64,000 bases of DNA from Bacillota bacterium. GTDB lineage: Bacteria > Bacillota > Clostridia > Lachnospirales > Lachnospiraceae. Made by a program: the position numbers and the translations under genes. The notes beneath the pieces were generated by a model. The model was given only the letters and a program-made list of their open reading frames with translations, had not been told where the DNA came from and made no database searches. The DNA is taken from positions 1 to 64,000 of the forward strand of contig JAEXGM010000014.1 of assembly GCA_023450835.1 (NCBI GenBank), given 5' to 3'. Shown in pieces: positions 43,729 to 52,424 of this stretch (its first letter is position 1; each line of letters opens with the position of its first letter).

Positions 43729-44406
43729 CTATGGGACCATTTCCCTTAATTTCTTTTTATTAATTACCTTTACTCCGCCTCTGTACAATTCCACAATCCC
43801 TTCATCGGCAAAGTATTTCATCATACGTGAAACTACCTCTCTGGCACTTCCCACATATTTAGCTATCTGTTCATGGGTCAGTTCTATGTTATCCTGTCCG
43901 CTTCGTGCTGTTTCATCCAGTAAAAAGATTGCAAGCCGTTTATCAAAACTCATAAAGAGAATCTGCTCCATTGCCCACATGACTTCTGAAAATGCATCAA
44001 TTATCAGCTTATTGGTAAAATTATCCGCATAAATATTCTTAATACATACCTGCTGATAAGCAGCGGCGTCTACTAAAAGCACCTCACTGTCACATTCCGC
44101 ATCTATATGCACATCAAAGGTGATATTCTCTAATATACAAGAGGCTGATAAAATACAGATATCATTATCCCTCAGGCGGAATAATGTAATTTCCTTCCCT
44201 TCCTCCGAGAGAATATATACTCTTAATTCTCCCTTTTTGATTAGCAATATACCGATACAATCATTGCTGCCGCTGTGAACTCTGGCACCTTTTTCATACT
44301 GAATAGGAAGCGTACCGTTTAATAACCGGTTCTTTTCTCCTTCACTTAACTTATCCCAAAAGGTAAATGATTGGGATATGTAACCTACATCCTGTTCCTT
44401 CAGCAT
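43729..44406 (-). CDS. Crp/Fnr family transcriptional regulator
   Basis: A 225-residue regulator with an N-terminal cyclic-nucleotide-binding-like beta barrel (residues about 25-120) and a C-terminal winged helix (ELTHEQIAKYVGSAREVVSRMMKYFADEGIVEL). There is no N-terminal Cys cluster for an FNR iron-sulfur centre. In Lachnospiraceae such proteins often sit beside oxidative-stress genes; here the superoxide reductase, rubrerythrin and flavodiiron genes surround it, so it is a candidate regulator of them. Ligand unknown. Confidence 0.9.
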   Translation of the reverse strand: MLKEQDVGYISQSFTFWDKLSEGEKNRLLNGTLPIQYEKGARVHSGSNDCIGILLIKKGELRVYILSEEGKEITLFRLRDNDICILSASCILENITFDVHIDAECDSEVLLVDAAAYQQVCIKNIYADNFTNKLIIDAFSEVMWAMEQILFMSFDKRLAIFLLDETARSGQDNIELTHEQIAKYVGSAREVVSRMMKYFADEGIVELYRGGVKVINKKKLREMVP

Positions 44407-44516
44407 AGTTACCTCATTTCCTGTTCCGTTATAAATCTAACTTTATAACGGTATATTCATAAAAGTATATGAAAGTTTATTGTAGTCTGTTCTTTATTCT
44501 TCTATCTGTCTAAAAT

Positions 44517-44544
44517 GCCGGCCATTCGTTTTCGAAAGGCCGGC
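44517..44544 (-). terminator. Hairpin terminator of the superoxide reductase gene
   Basis: GCCGGCC and GGCCGGC form a 7-bp GC stem, followed on the minus strand by ATTTTAG. It lies 14 bases past the stop codon. Confidence 0.6.
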
Positions 44545-44557
44545 TTGGTTCAGCTCC

Positions 44558-44941
44558 TTACAGCACTGTTTTCCAGAGTCCGTGAAGATTGCAATATTCA
44601 TAAGCTGCAACCGGCTCTTCGTCTGATAAGATAAATGTTGCCTTGGGCTTCTCGCCGGGATTTAAGAAACGAGCCTGTAAGCCTTTTGTTGTTTCAAGAT
44701 AAATCCATTGAATATAATGCTCTGTTGTCATAGGATGCTCTACGCTTCCAATACAGACAGTAACAGTATCTCCGTCTCTTTCGACAACCGGAAGATGTTT
44801 TTCAGTAGCTGCTTCCGTTGTATTGGCAACCAGCTCAGTCATCTTGTCACCACAGCAGGTTAAGGGTGCTCCTGATTCATTAAAGAAGGTTACGATATTT
44901 CCGCAATGCATACATTTAAAAAACTTAGGTTCATTTTTCAT
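44558..44941 (-). CDS. dfx: Desulfoferrodoxin (superoxide reductase)
   Basis: From the ATG at 44941 (AAAGGAG upstream) it is 127 residues. The N-terminal desulforedoxin-like centre I is complete (Cys10, Cys13, Cys29, Cys30), and centre II ligands are His49, His69, His75, Cys117 and His120, with the catalytic Glu47-Lys48. It reduces superoxide to hydrogen peroxide without making oxygen, with electrons from rubredoxin. It follows rubrerythrin, which then removes the peroxide, giving a complete pathway. Confidence 0.96.
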   Translation of the reverse strand: MKNEPKFFKCMHCGNIVTFFNESGAPLTCCGDKMTELVANTTEAATEKHLPVVERDGDTVTVCIGSVEHPMTTEHYIQWIYLETTKGLQARFLNPGEKPKATFILSDEEPVAAYEYCNLHGLWKTVL

Positions 44942-45010
44942 AAAAAGCTCCTTTCGGCCGCACAAGCGGCATACAAATTCTTTATTATAATTATTTTCTC
45001 TTCAATTTTA

Positions 45011-45550
45011 TTAGTAGTTTGTTGCCAATATTCTGAAATAAGCCTGGGGATGTTCACAGACAGGACATTTCTCCGGAGCTTTTTTGCCGATATGGATATG
45101 TCCGCAGTTGCTGCACTGCCAAACGGTATCTCCATCCTTTGAAAATACCAGACCATCTTCTAAATTAGCCAGAAGTTTTCTGTATCTTTCTTCATGTTCC
45201 TTTTCAATTTTGGCTACATTTTCAAATAACCAGGCAATGCGGTCAAAACCTTCTTCTTTTGCTTCCTTTGCGAATTCCGCATACATCTGTGTCCACTCAT
45301 AGTTCTCACCAAAAGCAGCATCCGCAAGATTCTGCTTGGTATCACCAATGCCCTCATGAAGGAGTTTGTACCAGATCTTAGCATGTTCTTTTTCATTATT
45401 AGCTGTTTCCAAAAAGAGCTCGGCAATCTGCTCATAACCTTCTTTTTTCGCTTTGGATGCGTAATATGTATATTTGTTTCTAGCCTCGGATTCGCCTGCA
45501 AAGGCTGTTTTCAAATTCGCTTCTGTCTTTGTTCCTTTTAATTCTTTCAT
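45011..45550 (-). CDS. rbr: Rubrerythrin
   Basis: A 179-residue peroxidase. The ferritin-like diiron domain (about 1-135) has the Glu motifs AGESEARNKYTYYA and ETANNEKEHAK, repeated later as ENVAKIEKEHEERY. The C-terminal rubredoxin-like domain has WQCSNCGHIHIGKKAPEKCPVC. It reduces hydrogen peroxide to water. It lies just upstream of desulfoferrodoxin and downstream of rubredoxin, forming an oxygen-defence cluster. Confidence 0.96.
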   Translation of the reverse strand: MKELKGTKTEANLKTAFAGESEARNKYTYYASKAKKEGYEQIAELFLETANNEKEHAKIWYKLLHEGIGDTKQNLADAAFGENYEWTQMYAEFAKEAKEEGFDRIAWLFENVAKIEKEHEERYRKLLANLEDGLVFSKDGDTVWQCSNCGHIHIGKKAPEKCPVCEHPQAYFRILATNY

Positions 45551-45674
45551 CTGTATACCTGCTGCATCTTACCGGTCCGCCCGAAGGTCTTCCATAAAAA
45601 TCTGCAGCACTGCCTATTTGTGGCATCCTTTCTCTATCAATTTTTCTTTCATTCACACTGATTTTGTCCACATT

Positions 45675-45714
45675 GAAAAAAAGAGCACATACTTATAGCA
45701 AGCAAGGGCTCTTT
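45675..45714 (-). terminator. Terminator of the rubredoxin gene
   Basis: On the minus strand AAGAGC and GCTCTT close a loop of about 20 bases and are followed by TTTTTC, shortly after the rubredoxin stop. Confidence 0.6.
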
Positions 45715-45725
45715 TCCTATGTCAA

Positions 45726-45881
45726 TTAATCAATTGGTGTAAATGAATCTTTACTTAAACCACATACAGGGCATACCCAATCTTCCGGAATATCCTCCCA
45801 TGCAGTTCCGGGTGCAATACCGCCATCAGGATCACCTGTTTCAGGATCATAAATATAACCGCAAGGACACTCGTACTTCAT
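45726..45881 (-). CDS. Rubredoxin with CxC N-terminal knuckle
   Basis: A 51-residue rubredoxin: MKYECPCGYIYDPETGDPDG at the start and WEDIPEDWVCPVCGLSKDSF at the end. The ATG at 45881 follows a strong AAGGAGG. The second iron knuckle is the normal CPVCG, but the first is C5-P-C7-G, one residue shorter than the classical C-x-x-C-G. The codons (TGT CCT TGC GGT) are unambiguous. It should shuttle electrons to superoxide reductase, rubrerythrin or the flavodiiron protein. It has its own promoter and terminator. Confidence 0.93.
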   Translation of the reverse strand: MKYECPCGYIYDPETGDPDGGIAPGTAWEDIPEDWVCPVCGLSKDSFTPID

Positions 45882-45940
45882 GTAAAACACCTCCTTCAAT
45901 TCGTTTTCTTTCTATTTTAACTATTGTGTAAAGCATCTAA

Positions 45941-45969
45941 ATTATAGCACAAAATGAAATTGATTACAA
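45941..45969 (-). promoter_or_regulatory. Promoter of the rubredoxin gene
   Basis: Minus-strand TTGTAA (45969-45964), 17-base spacer, TATAAT (45946-45941). Confidence 0.55.
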
Positions 45970-46009
45970 CCTTGACTTAAAAGCATCTGTTCTTCTCTGT
46001 CTGCCTGTT

Positions 46010-46495
46010 TTACTTTTGTTCGGTGAATTTCTCAAGTCTTTCCTTCATATTTTTGTTGAAGTTTTCTACCTTTCTGTCATACTCTTCATTCATCAGAGAG
46101 GAAGCAAGAAGAAAGTCTGCTGTTGCAAGATTATTCGCAATGGGAATATCATACACAACCGCAATACGAAGAAGTGCCTTTACATCCGGGTCATGAGGCT
46201 GGGATTCCAGAGGGTCCCATAAAAAGACTACAAAATCAACTCCGCCCTCTACAATTCTTGAGCCAATCTGCTGGTCACCGCCTAAGGGGCCGCTGTTATA
46301 GCCCTTCACGGGAAGGCCTGTCTGCTCAGAGATCAGTCTCGCAGTGGTTCCGGTACCGCAGAGAAAATGGTTCTTTAAGATTTCCTTGTTTCTTTCAGCC
46401 CATTTTACCAGTTCCTGTTTTTTGCCGTCATGGGCAATTAGGGCAATGTGTTTGGTTTTTCCTATTTTAAAATAAATATAATCGTCTAATAGCAT
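46010..46495 (-). CDS. mgsA: Methylglyoxal synthase
   Basis: A 161-residue enzyme that converts dihydroxyacetone phosphate to methylglyoxal and phosphate, a bypass that relieves sugar-phosphate stress. Conserved segments are ALIAHDGKKQELVKWAERN, the phosphate loop CGTGTTARLI, NSGPLGGDQQIG and FLWDPLESQPHDPDVKALLRIAVVYDIP with the catalytic Asp residues. Full family length. AGGAGG precedes the ATG. Standing alone between rubredoxin and citrate synthase. Confidence 0.95.
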   Translation of the reverse strand: MLLDDYIYFKIGKTKHIALIAHDGKKQELVKWAERNKEILKNHFLCGTGTTARLISEQTGLPVKGYNSGPLGGDQQIGSRIVEGGVDFVVFLWDPLESQPHDPDVKALLRIAVVYDIPIANNLATADFLLASSLMNEEYDRKVENFNKNMKERLEKFTEQK

Positions 46496-46912
46496 GCTGC
46501 CTCCTGTTAGTTTTTATACGTAGAAGTCAAAGTTCTCTTATTCTTACTGTTATTACATCTCTATCATACTTGCTTTACTGTAAAATTGCAACGCAAATCT
46601 TAATATATCGCGGGGCAGAAAGCGGGAATATAAAAGAGGTCTATGAGGGAGGTAAACATCAAGACAAGCCTCCTGGTCCTGTGTATATCGCTATGATTGA
46701 ATTTGTTTATAAATGTATATTTATTAACCGTATATTATTAGTTTTTGTCTGTTCCTGCTTGTGGTATTTCCTTATTTGTGCTAATATGTTAATTATTATC
46801 TGACTATTGAATTTTGTATTGATTCAGAAAATTTCTTCCCTATTTGAATTTATACTTTATCATGCAAAATAATACATAGTGTTACAGAAAATATCACCCA
46901 AAGGAGGCTGTT
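46496..46912. other. Intergenic region, no gene called
   Basis: AT-rich spacer between divergent mgsA and the citrate synthase gene. Holds the AAAGGAGG of the latter at its right end. A plus-strand open frame at 46570-46803 ends in a hydrophobic stretch but has no convincing start or ribosome binding site. Confidence 0.5.
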
Positions 46913-48280
46913 ATGAATACTATAAACTTTGCAAACATTACACCTGAGATTATGGCACTTTCTGATTTATGCACCAGTCACAGTGTAATTGATCCCTCTC
47001 TTTATTCGAAATATCAGGTAAAAAGAGGACTGAGGGATGTCAGCGGTGCAGGCGTTTTAACCGGCTTAACAGATATTGCGGATGTCCGCTCCCATGCAAT
47101 AATTGAGTCGGAATATGTTCCTATTGAAGGACAGCTTTATTATAGGGGAATTGATGTAAAACAGATCGTGCAGGGCTTTATTGAGGATAACCGCTTCGGT
47201 TTTGAAGAGGTTACATACCTCCTGTTGTTTGGTATCCTTCCGAACAGAGAAGAGCTTGACTCCTTCCAGAAGCTTCTTACCGAATACCGCTCTCTTCCCA
47301 CATCTTTTGTCCGGGATATTATAATGAAAGCTCCCAGTAAGGACATGATGAATACTCTGGCAAGAAGCGTCCTTACTCTTTATTCATACGACGATATGGC
47401 CGATGACATTTCTCTTCCTAATGTCCTGCGTCAGTCCCTGCAGCTTATTTCACTGTTTCCGCTGCTGTCCGTATACGGATATCAGGCATACAGCCACTAT
47501 CACGACGGGCAAAGCTTATATATACACACTCCTGACCCGAACCTCTCCACTGCCGAGCTGATTCTGCACCTTCTGCGCCCGGACAGTAAATATACGCCTC
47601 TGGAAGCTAAAATACTGGACGTAGCTCTGGTTCTTCATGCAGAGCACGGCGGCGGTAATAATTCTACTTTTACGACCCATGTGGTAACTTCAACCGGCAC
47701 AGATACTTATTCCTCTGTTGCGGCTTCTCTGGGTTCCTTAAAAGGTCCCAAACACGGCGGTGCCAACATCAAGGTTATTCAGATGTTTGAGGACATGAAG
47801 AAGGAATTAAGCGACTGGGAAGATGAAGACGCTGTACGCGGTTATCTGACTGAGATTATCAATAAAAATGCTTTTGATAAATCCGGCCTTATCTATGGTA
47901 TGGGCCATGCTGTTTATTCCATCTCCGACCCCAGAGCTGAGCTGTTCAAAGGCTTTGTAGAGAAGCTTTCCGAAGAAAAGGGCAGAAAAAAGGAATATAT
48001 GCTTTACAGTATTGTAGAGAAGCTGGCTCCTGAAGTTATTGCAAAAGAGCGCCAGATTTATAAAGGTGTAAGTGCTAACGTGGACTTTTACAGCGGCTTT
48101 GTATACAGTATGCTGGATCTTCCGCTGGAACTTTATACCCCTATTTTTGCAATTGCCAGAATTTCAGGCTGGAGCGCACACCGATTGGAAGAATTAATTA
48201 ACGCCGGCAAGATTATCCGTCCTGCTTATAAGAATATCTCCAAAATAAAGGCTTACACTAAGATAAACGAGAGAAATTAA
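46913..48280 (+). CDS. gltA: Citrate synthase
   Basis: A 455-residue citrate synthase that condenses acetyl-CoA and oxaloacetate. The catalytic residues are in LHAEHGGGNNSTFTTHV and GPKHGGAN (His), and SGLIYGMGHAVYSISDPRA (His, Arg). The N terminus is longer than in the short Bacillus type, as usual in clostridial homologues. In anaerobes it feeds glutamate synthesis. AAAGGAGG is placed before the ATG and a strong terminator follows. Methylcitrate synthase activity is possible but less likely. Confidence 0.94.
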   Translation: MNTINFANITPEIMALSDLCTSHSVIDPSLYSKYQVKRGLRDVSGAGVLTGLTDIADVRSHAIIESEYVPIEGQLYYRGIDVKQIVQGFIEDNRFGFEEVTYLLLFGILPNREELDSFQKLLTEYRSLPTSFVRDIIMKAPSKDMMNTLARSVLTLYSYDDMADDISLPNVLRQSLQLISLFPLLSVYGYQAYSHYHDGQSLYIHTPDPNLSTAELILHLLRPDSKYTPLEAKILDVALVLHAEHGGGNNSTFTTHVVTSTGTDTYSSVAASLGSLKGPKHGGANIKVIQMFEDMKKELSDWEDEDAVRGYLTEIINKNAFDKSGLIYGMGHAVYSISDPRAELFKGFVEKLSEEKGRKKEYMLYSIVEKLAPEVIAKERQIYKGVSANVDFYSGFVYSMLDLPLELYTPIFAIARISGWSAHRLEELINAGKIIRPAYKNISKIKAYTKINERN

Positions 48281-48300
48281 TTAAATGATTTCATAACAGA

Positions 48301-48342
48301 AGGAGCTTTTCACAAATAGAAATGTGAAAATGCTCCTTTTTA
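48301..48342 (+). terminator. Terminator of the citrate synthase gene
   Basis: AGGAGC-TTTTCACA pairs with TGTGAAAA-GCTCCT around a short loop and is followed by TTTTAA. Confidence 0.8.
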
Positions 48343-48350
48343 AGGTATGA

Positions 48351-48617
48351 CTATTCTTTTTGTTTAAATAGACTTATGATAAATAATAATATTACGGCAC
48401 CAACGATAGATACAATAAAACTCCAGATATTCAAGCCCGTTGCAGGACCCCAGCCGAATATACCGGCAAGCCACCCACCGATGAAAGCACCTACTACACC
48501 AACCAGAATATTCATTCCTGCGCCCATCTGGCTGTCTTTTTTCATTATCTTACTGGCTATCCAACCGGATATACCTCCAAGGATAATCCAAACTATAATA
48601 TTGCTGATTTCCGGCAT
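48351..48617 (-). CDS. GlsB/YeaQ/YmgE family membrane protein
   Basis: An 88-residue membrane protein with three hydrophobic helices and the family glycine pattern (IIVWIILGGISGWIASKIMKKD; GMNILVGVVGAFIGGWLAGIFGWG). Known as the transglycosylase-associated or stress-response family; molecular role unknown. It starts four bases after the CsbD-like gene, forming a two-gene stress unit. Confidence 0.88.
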   Translation of the reverse strand: MPEISNIIVWIILGGISGWIASKIMKKDSQMGAGMNILVGVVGAFIGGWLAGIFGWGPATGLNIWSFIVSIVGAVILLFIISLFKQKE

Positions 48618-48621
48618 ATCA

Positions 48622-48834
48622 TCACCTTCCTCTCTCGTTTTTTATTTTATCAATAATTTCATTGGCTTTATTAGCAGCCTTTTCTTTTATTTCTTCCCCT
48701 TTTTCACTGATTTCGCTCCCCATAACCTGAAGCTTTCCCTTAAGCTCCATCTGGTCGGAGTGAACCATCTTTCCTGTGGTCTCTTTAATCTTGCCGGACC
48801 ACTGGTTTAGCTGATTATTTATTTTATTATCCAT
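48622..48834 (-). CDS. CsbD family stress protein
   Basis: A 70-residue hydrophilic helical protein: INNQLNQWSGKIKETTGKMV and the repeated Glu/Lys segments match CsbD/YjbJ, which are abundant in general stress responses of Bacillus and E. coli. Function unknown. AAGGAGAAG precedes the ATG. In an operon with the GlsB-like membrane protein. Confidence 0.85.
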   Translation of the reverse strand: MDNKINNQLNQWSGKIKETTGKMVHSDQMELKGKLQVMGSEISEKGEEIKEKAANKANEIIDKIKNERGR

Positions 48835-48964
48835 TTTTACTTCTCCTTCCTTATCCTTAGTATGTTATAAAGGGTTGTAAAAAATACAGGAAAAGAAAGG
48901 ATGATAAATATTTCACGCAAAAATTTAATAATAATTTTATAAATTAATTTTCTGAAAGAAAAAT

Positions 48965-49010
48965 AGCTTGCGGAAGTTTCATTTATATTGCTGTGAAACT
49001 CCCACAAGCT
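48965..49010 (-). terminator. Terminator of the fatty acid operon
   Basis: On the minus strand AGCTTGTGGGAGTTTC and GAAACTTCCGCAAGCT (two mismatches) are followed by ATTTTTCTTT. It lies directly after the accA stop at 49012. Confidence 0.85.
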
Positions 49011-49011
49011 A

Positions 49012-49803
49012 TTACATATTCCGAAATCTATCATATCTTTGTGAAGTGATTTCCTCAATGCTTTTTTCCTTATAAGTATGAAGGAATTGAAGGATATCTG
49101 CTTTTAATCCATCTGTAATATTCATTATATTCATCAGGTTGACCGGTTCTTCTTCCGGTATAATCTTCTCAATAATATTTAATCCCTTCAAATCCTGAGC
49201 AGTTATCTTCATAACCTCCGTAGCTTCAGAAGCCTTCTTGCTGTCTTTCCACAGAATAGAGGCAAAGCCTTCCGGAGAAAGTATGGAATATACCGCATTT
49301 TCAAGCATCCACACTTCATTGGCAACCGCAAGAGCCAAAGCTCCGCCGCTGCCCCCTTCCCCTGTTATAATGCTAAGAATGGGGACTTTTAAACCGGACA
49401 TCTCAAACAGGTTTCTGGCAATTGCCTCACCCTGTCCTTTTTCCTCTGCTTCAATACCCGGAAAAGCTCCCGGTGTATCCACAAAGCAGATTACCGGTCT
49501 GTTAAATTTCTCTGCCTGCTTCATAAGCCTTAAAGCCTTACGGTAGCCGGAAGGATTAGCCATCCCATAGTTTCTTCTGACGTTTTCTTTTATGGTACGG
49601 CCTTTTTGCAGACCGATAACAGTAACATACATGCCTTCTATTACAGCTATTCCGCCTGTAACGGCACCGTCATCCCTTCCCTGCCTGTCTCCGTGAAGTT
49701 CTATGAATTTATTAAAAATACCACTTATAAAATCAAGACTTGTTGGTCTTTCATTGCCTCTTGCTATTTCAACACGTTCCCATGCTGTGAGTTCGGCTGC
49801 CAT
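49012..49803 (-). CDS. accA: Acetyl-CoA carboxylase carboxyltransferase subunit alpha
   Basis: A 263-residue subunit, a short clostridial form without the long N-terminal helix of the E. coli protein. Crotonase-like core: GDRQGRDDGAVTGGIA, NRPVICFVDTPGAFPGIEAEEKGQGEAIA and the oxyanion GEGGSGGALAL. With AccD it moves the carboxyl from biotin to acetyl-CoA. Last gene of the operon; GGGAG before the ATG. Confidence 0.96.
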   Translation of the reverse strand: MAAELTAWERVEIARGNERPTSLDFISGIFNKFIELHGDRQGRDDGAVTGGIAVIEGMYVTVIGLQKGRTIKENVRRNYGMANPSGYRKALRLMKQAEKFNRPVICFVDTPGAFPGIEAEEKGQGEAIARNLFEMSGLKVPILSIITGEGGSGGALALAVANEVWMLENAVYSILSPEGFASILWKDSKKASEATEVMKITAQDLKGLNIIEKIIPEEEPVNLMNIMNITDGLKADILQFLHTYKEKSIEEITSQRYDRFRNM

Positions 49804-49933
49804 GCTTTCTACTCCCTTTCTCGCCCTTTTTGGAATCCGTAAAAAAATCTTTCATATAGGCGCTGTCATTCAGAATCATAAGTGGAAATTATCTCTTAAG
49901 TCCCACATTACCATCCTGAAATTGTTTTAAATG

Positions 49934-50818
49934 CTATATTTCTGAAACCTGCACGCTTTTGATAAGGAGTGACAAAGTCTGCTTTAATTTATTCCGCTTG
50001 ACTACCTTATCAATAAATCCATGCTCCAACAGAAATTCAGCACTCTGAAAGCCTTCCGGGAGTTTCTGGCCTATGGTCTGCTCAATTACTCTGGGACCTG
50101 CAAAACCGATCAGTGCACCGGGTTCCGCCAGAATAATGTCTCCAAGCATGGCAAAGCTCGCCATAACGCCTCCGGTCGTAGGGTCTGTTAAAACGGGAAT
50201 ATATAAAAGTCCGGCTTCATCATGCTTCTTTAAAGCACCGGCGGTCTTTGCCATTTGCATTAAGGATACGATTCCTTCCTGCATTCTGGCTCCGCCGGAA
50301 CAGCAAAAGAGTACTACCGGGAGTCTATCCTTTGTGGCCGTTTCTATCATACGGGTTATTTTTTCTCCCACAGTTTCGCCCATACTTCCCATTAGAAAAG
50401 TAGAAGCCATGACTCCGATTGCCACTTCCATCCCATCTATGGTTCCTTTGCCGGTAACGATTGCATCATCGAGGCCGGTGGCCATCCGCAGATGATTTAA
50501 TTTGTCCTCATAGCCCGGGAAGTTAAGCGGATCGCTTACCGGAAGATTAACATCCCATTCCGTAAAGCTTCCGGGGTCCAATACCATGCTAAGCCTGGTC
50601 CTGGGGCTGATACGGAAGTAACTGCCGCATATGGGGCAGATATAGTAGTTCTGAACCACATCTTCAAGATAGACTATCTCATTGCACTTATCACATTTAT
50701 CAAAAAGACCTTCCGGCACCTGTGCATCGTAAAGGGAGTCTTTCCGTTTTTTATCCTGGGTGACTTTTTTTTGCTCACCGTTTACAGCAAGATTCTTTTT
50801 AAACATTTCCTTTAACAT
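49934..50818 (-). CDS. accD: Acetyl-CoA carboxylase carboxyltransferase subunit beta
   Basis: A 294-residue subunit. N-terminal zinc ribbon C-x2-C...C-x2-C (FDKCDKCNEIVYLEDVVQNYYICPICGSYF) at about 40-65, then the crotonase-like core (CCSGGARMQEGIVSLMQMAKT; LGDIILAEPGALIGFAGPRVIEQT). It pairs with AccA to make malonyl-CoA. 64 bases after accC in the operon. Confidence 0.96.
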   Translation of the reverse strand: MLKEMFKKNLAVNGEQKKVTQDKKRKDSLYDAQVPEGLFDKCDKCNEIVYLEDVVQNYYICPICGSYFRISPRTRLSMVLDPGSFTEWDVNLPVSDPLNFPGYEDKLNHLRMATGLDDAIVTGKGTIDGMEVAIGVMASTFLMGSMGETVGEKITRMIETATKDRLPVVLFCCSGGARMQEGIVSLMQMAKTAGALKKHDEAGLLYIPVLTDPTTGGVMASFAMLGDIILAEPGALIGFAGPRVIEQTIGQKLPEGFQSAEFLLEHGFIDKVVKRNKLKQTLSLLIKSVQVSEI

Positions 50819-50882
50819 GATGACCTCTTTCTAAGACAGCTCCTATTGCGTATGATTTGTTGCCTCACAAGTATTTTTCAAA

Positions 50883-52250
50883 CTATACGGCTTCAGACAT
50901 TTCTTTTCTGTCTTTCAGCAGCTTTTCCACAAAGGCTGTATCTGTATTTCCTTCTTTAAAATCCTCATGATTTATAAGGGTATATAAAAAGTCCAGATTC
51001 GTATCAATTCCTTCAATTACAAGTTCGCCAAGCACTCCCTGCATCTTCCTGATTGCCTGCTCCCTGTCATTATCGTGCACCATCAGCTTCACTAGAAGTG
51101 AGTCATAGGCAGAAGGAATTTTGTAGCCGGCATAAAGAGCAGAATCCACACGCACACCGTTTCCTCCCGGGAAATGCAAAGAGGTAACCGTACCGGGGCA
51201 GGGCATAAAATCCTTAAGGGGATTCTCTGCATTAATTCTGCATTCAATGGCATGACCTTTAATTACCACGTCTTCCTGGGATATGGAAAGAGGCCTGCCT
51301 TCTGCAATCTTAATCTGCTCCTTTATCAGGTCAATACCTGTTACCAGCTCGGTAATACCATGTTCTACCTGTATTCTGGTATTCATTTCAATAAAATAGA
51401 ATCTGTTCTGGTTATCCATAATAAATTCAATGGTTCCCGCATTCTGATAACCCACAGTTTTAGCTGCTTTTACCGCTGCTTCTCCCATTGCTTTTCTGAG
51501 TTCGGCCGTCATATGATGGGCCGGTGCCTCTTCAATCAATTTCTGATGTCTTCTTTGAATAGAACAATCTCTTTCACCAAGATGTATCACCTTGCCGTAA
51601 TTATCGGCGAGAATCTGGAATTCAATATGTCTGGCACCTTCTATATATCTTTCGATATAAAGAGTATCATCACCAAAGGAGTTCTTTGCCTCCTGACCGG
51701 CTGTATCAAAAAGCTTTATAAATTCCTCTTCTTTTCTGACGATTCGCATGCCTTTTCCGCCGCCGCCGGCACTGGCTTTAATGATTACGGGATAGCCGAT
51801 ATCCGCTGCAATCTTTAAGCCTTCTTCTGCAGACGCTACCGCCTGTTTCGTTCCCGGCACTACCGGTACTCCCGCTTCAATCATGGTTCTTCTGGCTTCT
51901 GATTTGTTGCCCATTCGGTCAATAACGTCTCCTGTAGGGCCGATAAAGATTATACCGCATTTTTTGCAAAGGTCGGAGAATCTGGCATTTTCCGATAAAA
52001 AACCAAAGCCCGGATGTATTGCATCTGCACCTGCTGCACAGGCTGCGCTTATGATTCTGTCCATCTTCAGATAGCTGTCTTTTGAAGGTACAGGCCCGAT
52101 GCAGATAGTTTCATCCGCCAGTTGGGCATGGAGGGCATCTTTATCGACATCCGAGCAGATGGCTACTGTGGATATGCCCATTTCTCTGCAGGCGCGTATT
52201 ATCCGCACTGCGATTTCTCCTCTGTTGGCAATTAAGATTTTACTAATCAT
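50883..52250 (-). CDS. accC: Biotin carboxylase subunit of acetyl-CoA carboxylase
   Basis: A 455-residue ATP-grasp enzyme that carboxylates biotin on AccB. N-terminal ISKILIANRGEIAVRIIRA, the glycine-rich lid KASAGGGGKGMRIV, the bicarbonate-site GERDCSIQRRHQKLIEEAP and the catalytic EMNTRIQVEH are all present. The usual EHPVTE reads EHGITE. GGAGG is placed before the ATG. A copy of the dispersed repeat is in its leader. Confidence 0.96.
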   Translation of the reverse strand: MISKILIANRGEIAVRIIRACREMGISTVAICSDVDKDALHAQLADETICIGPVPSKDSYLKMDRIISAACAAGADAIHPGFGFLSENARFSDLCKKCGIIFIGPTGDVIDRMGNKSEARRTMIEAGVPVVPGTKQAVASAEEGLKIAADIGYPVIIKASAGGGGKGMRIVRKEEEFIKLFDTAGQEAKNSFGDDTLYIERYIEGARHIEFQILADNYGKVIHLGERDCSIQRRHQKLIEEAPAHHMTAELRKAMGEAAVKAAKTVGYQNAGTIEFIMDNQNRFYFIEMNTRIQVEHGITELVTGIDLIKEQIKIAEGRPLSISQEDVVIKGHAIECRINAENPLKDFMPCPGTVTSLHFPGGNGVRVDSALYAGYKIPSAYDSLLVKLMVHDNDREQAIRKMQGVLGELVIEGIDTNLDFLYTLINHEDFKEGNTDTAFVEKLLKDRKEMSEAV

Positions 52251-52297
52251 TGCAGACCTCCGTATTTTGCGCTCTTGTGCGCAGAGTATTTTTCATA

Positions 52298-52367
52298 CTA
52301 GCAACCATACCTCTTTCAACGCACTTCAAGATTACGCTGAGGATTTCGCAGGCACAAACATGTGTGG
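52298..52367 (+). repeat. Dispersed intergenic repeat, copy D (5' half)
   Basis: CTAGCAACCATACCTC, TTCAACGCACTTCAAGATTA, then GAGGATTTCGCAGGCACA aligns closely with the left half of copy A (reverse strand). The GNRA-hairpin half is missing. It lies between fabZ and accC, antisense to the operon. Confidence 0.65.
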
Positions 52368-52424
52368 TTTATCATAAGCCTGCTTACTATACTATCCAAA
52401 TAAAAAGCAAAGATTGTTTCTTTC

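Noticed and set aside
46570..46803. Plus-strand open frame of about 77 codons with a hydrophobic end
   Set aside because: No ATG with a ribosome binding site, no recognisable domain, and AT-rich spacer composition; likely chance.
48837..49058. Short minus-strand open frame after accA
   Set aside because: It runs across the terminator hairpin of the fatty acid operon and overlaps the accA end in another frame.
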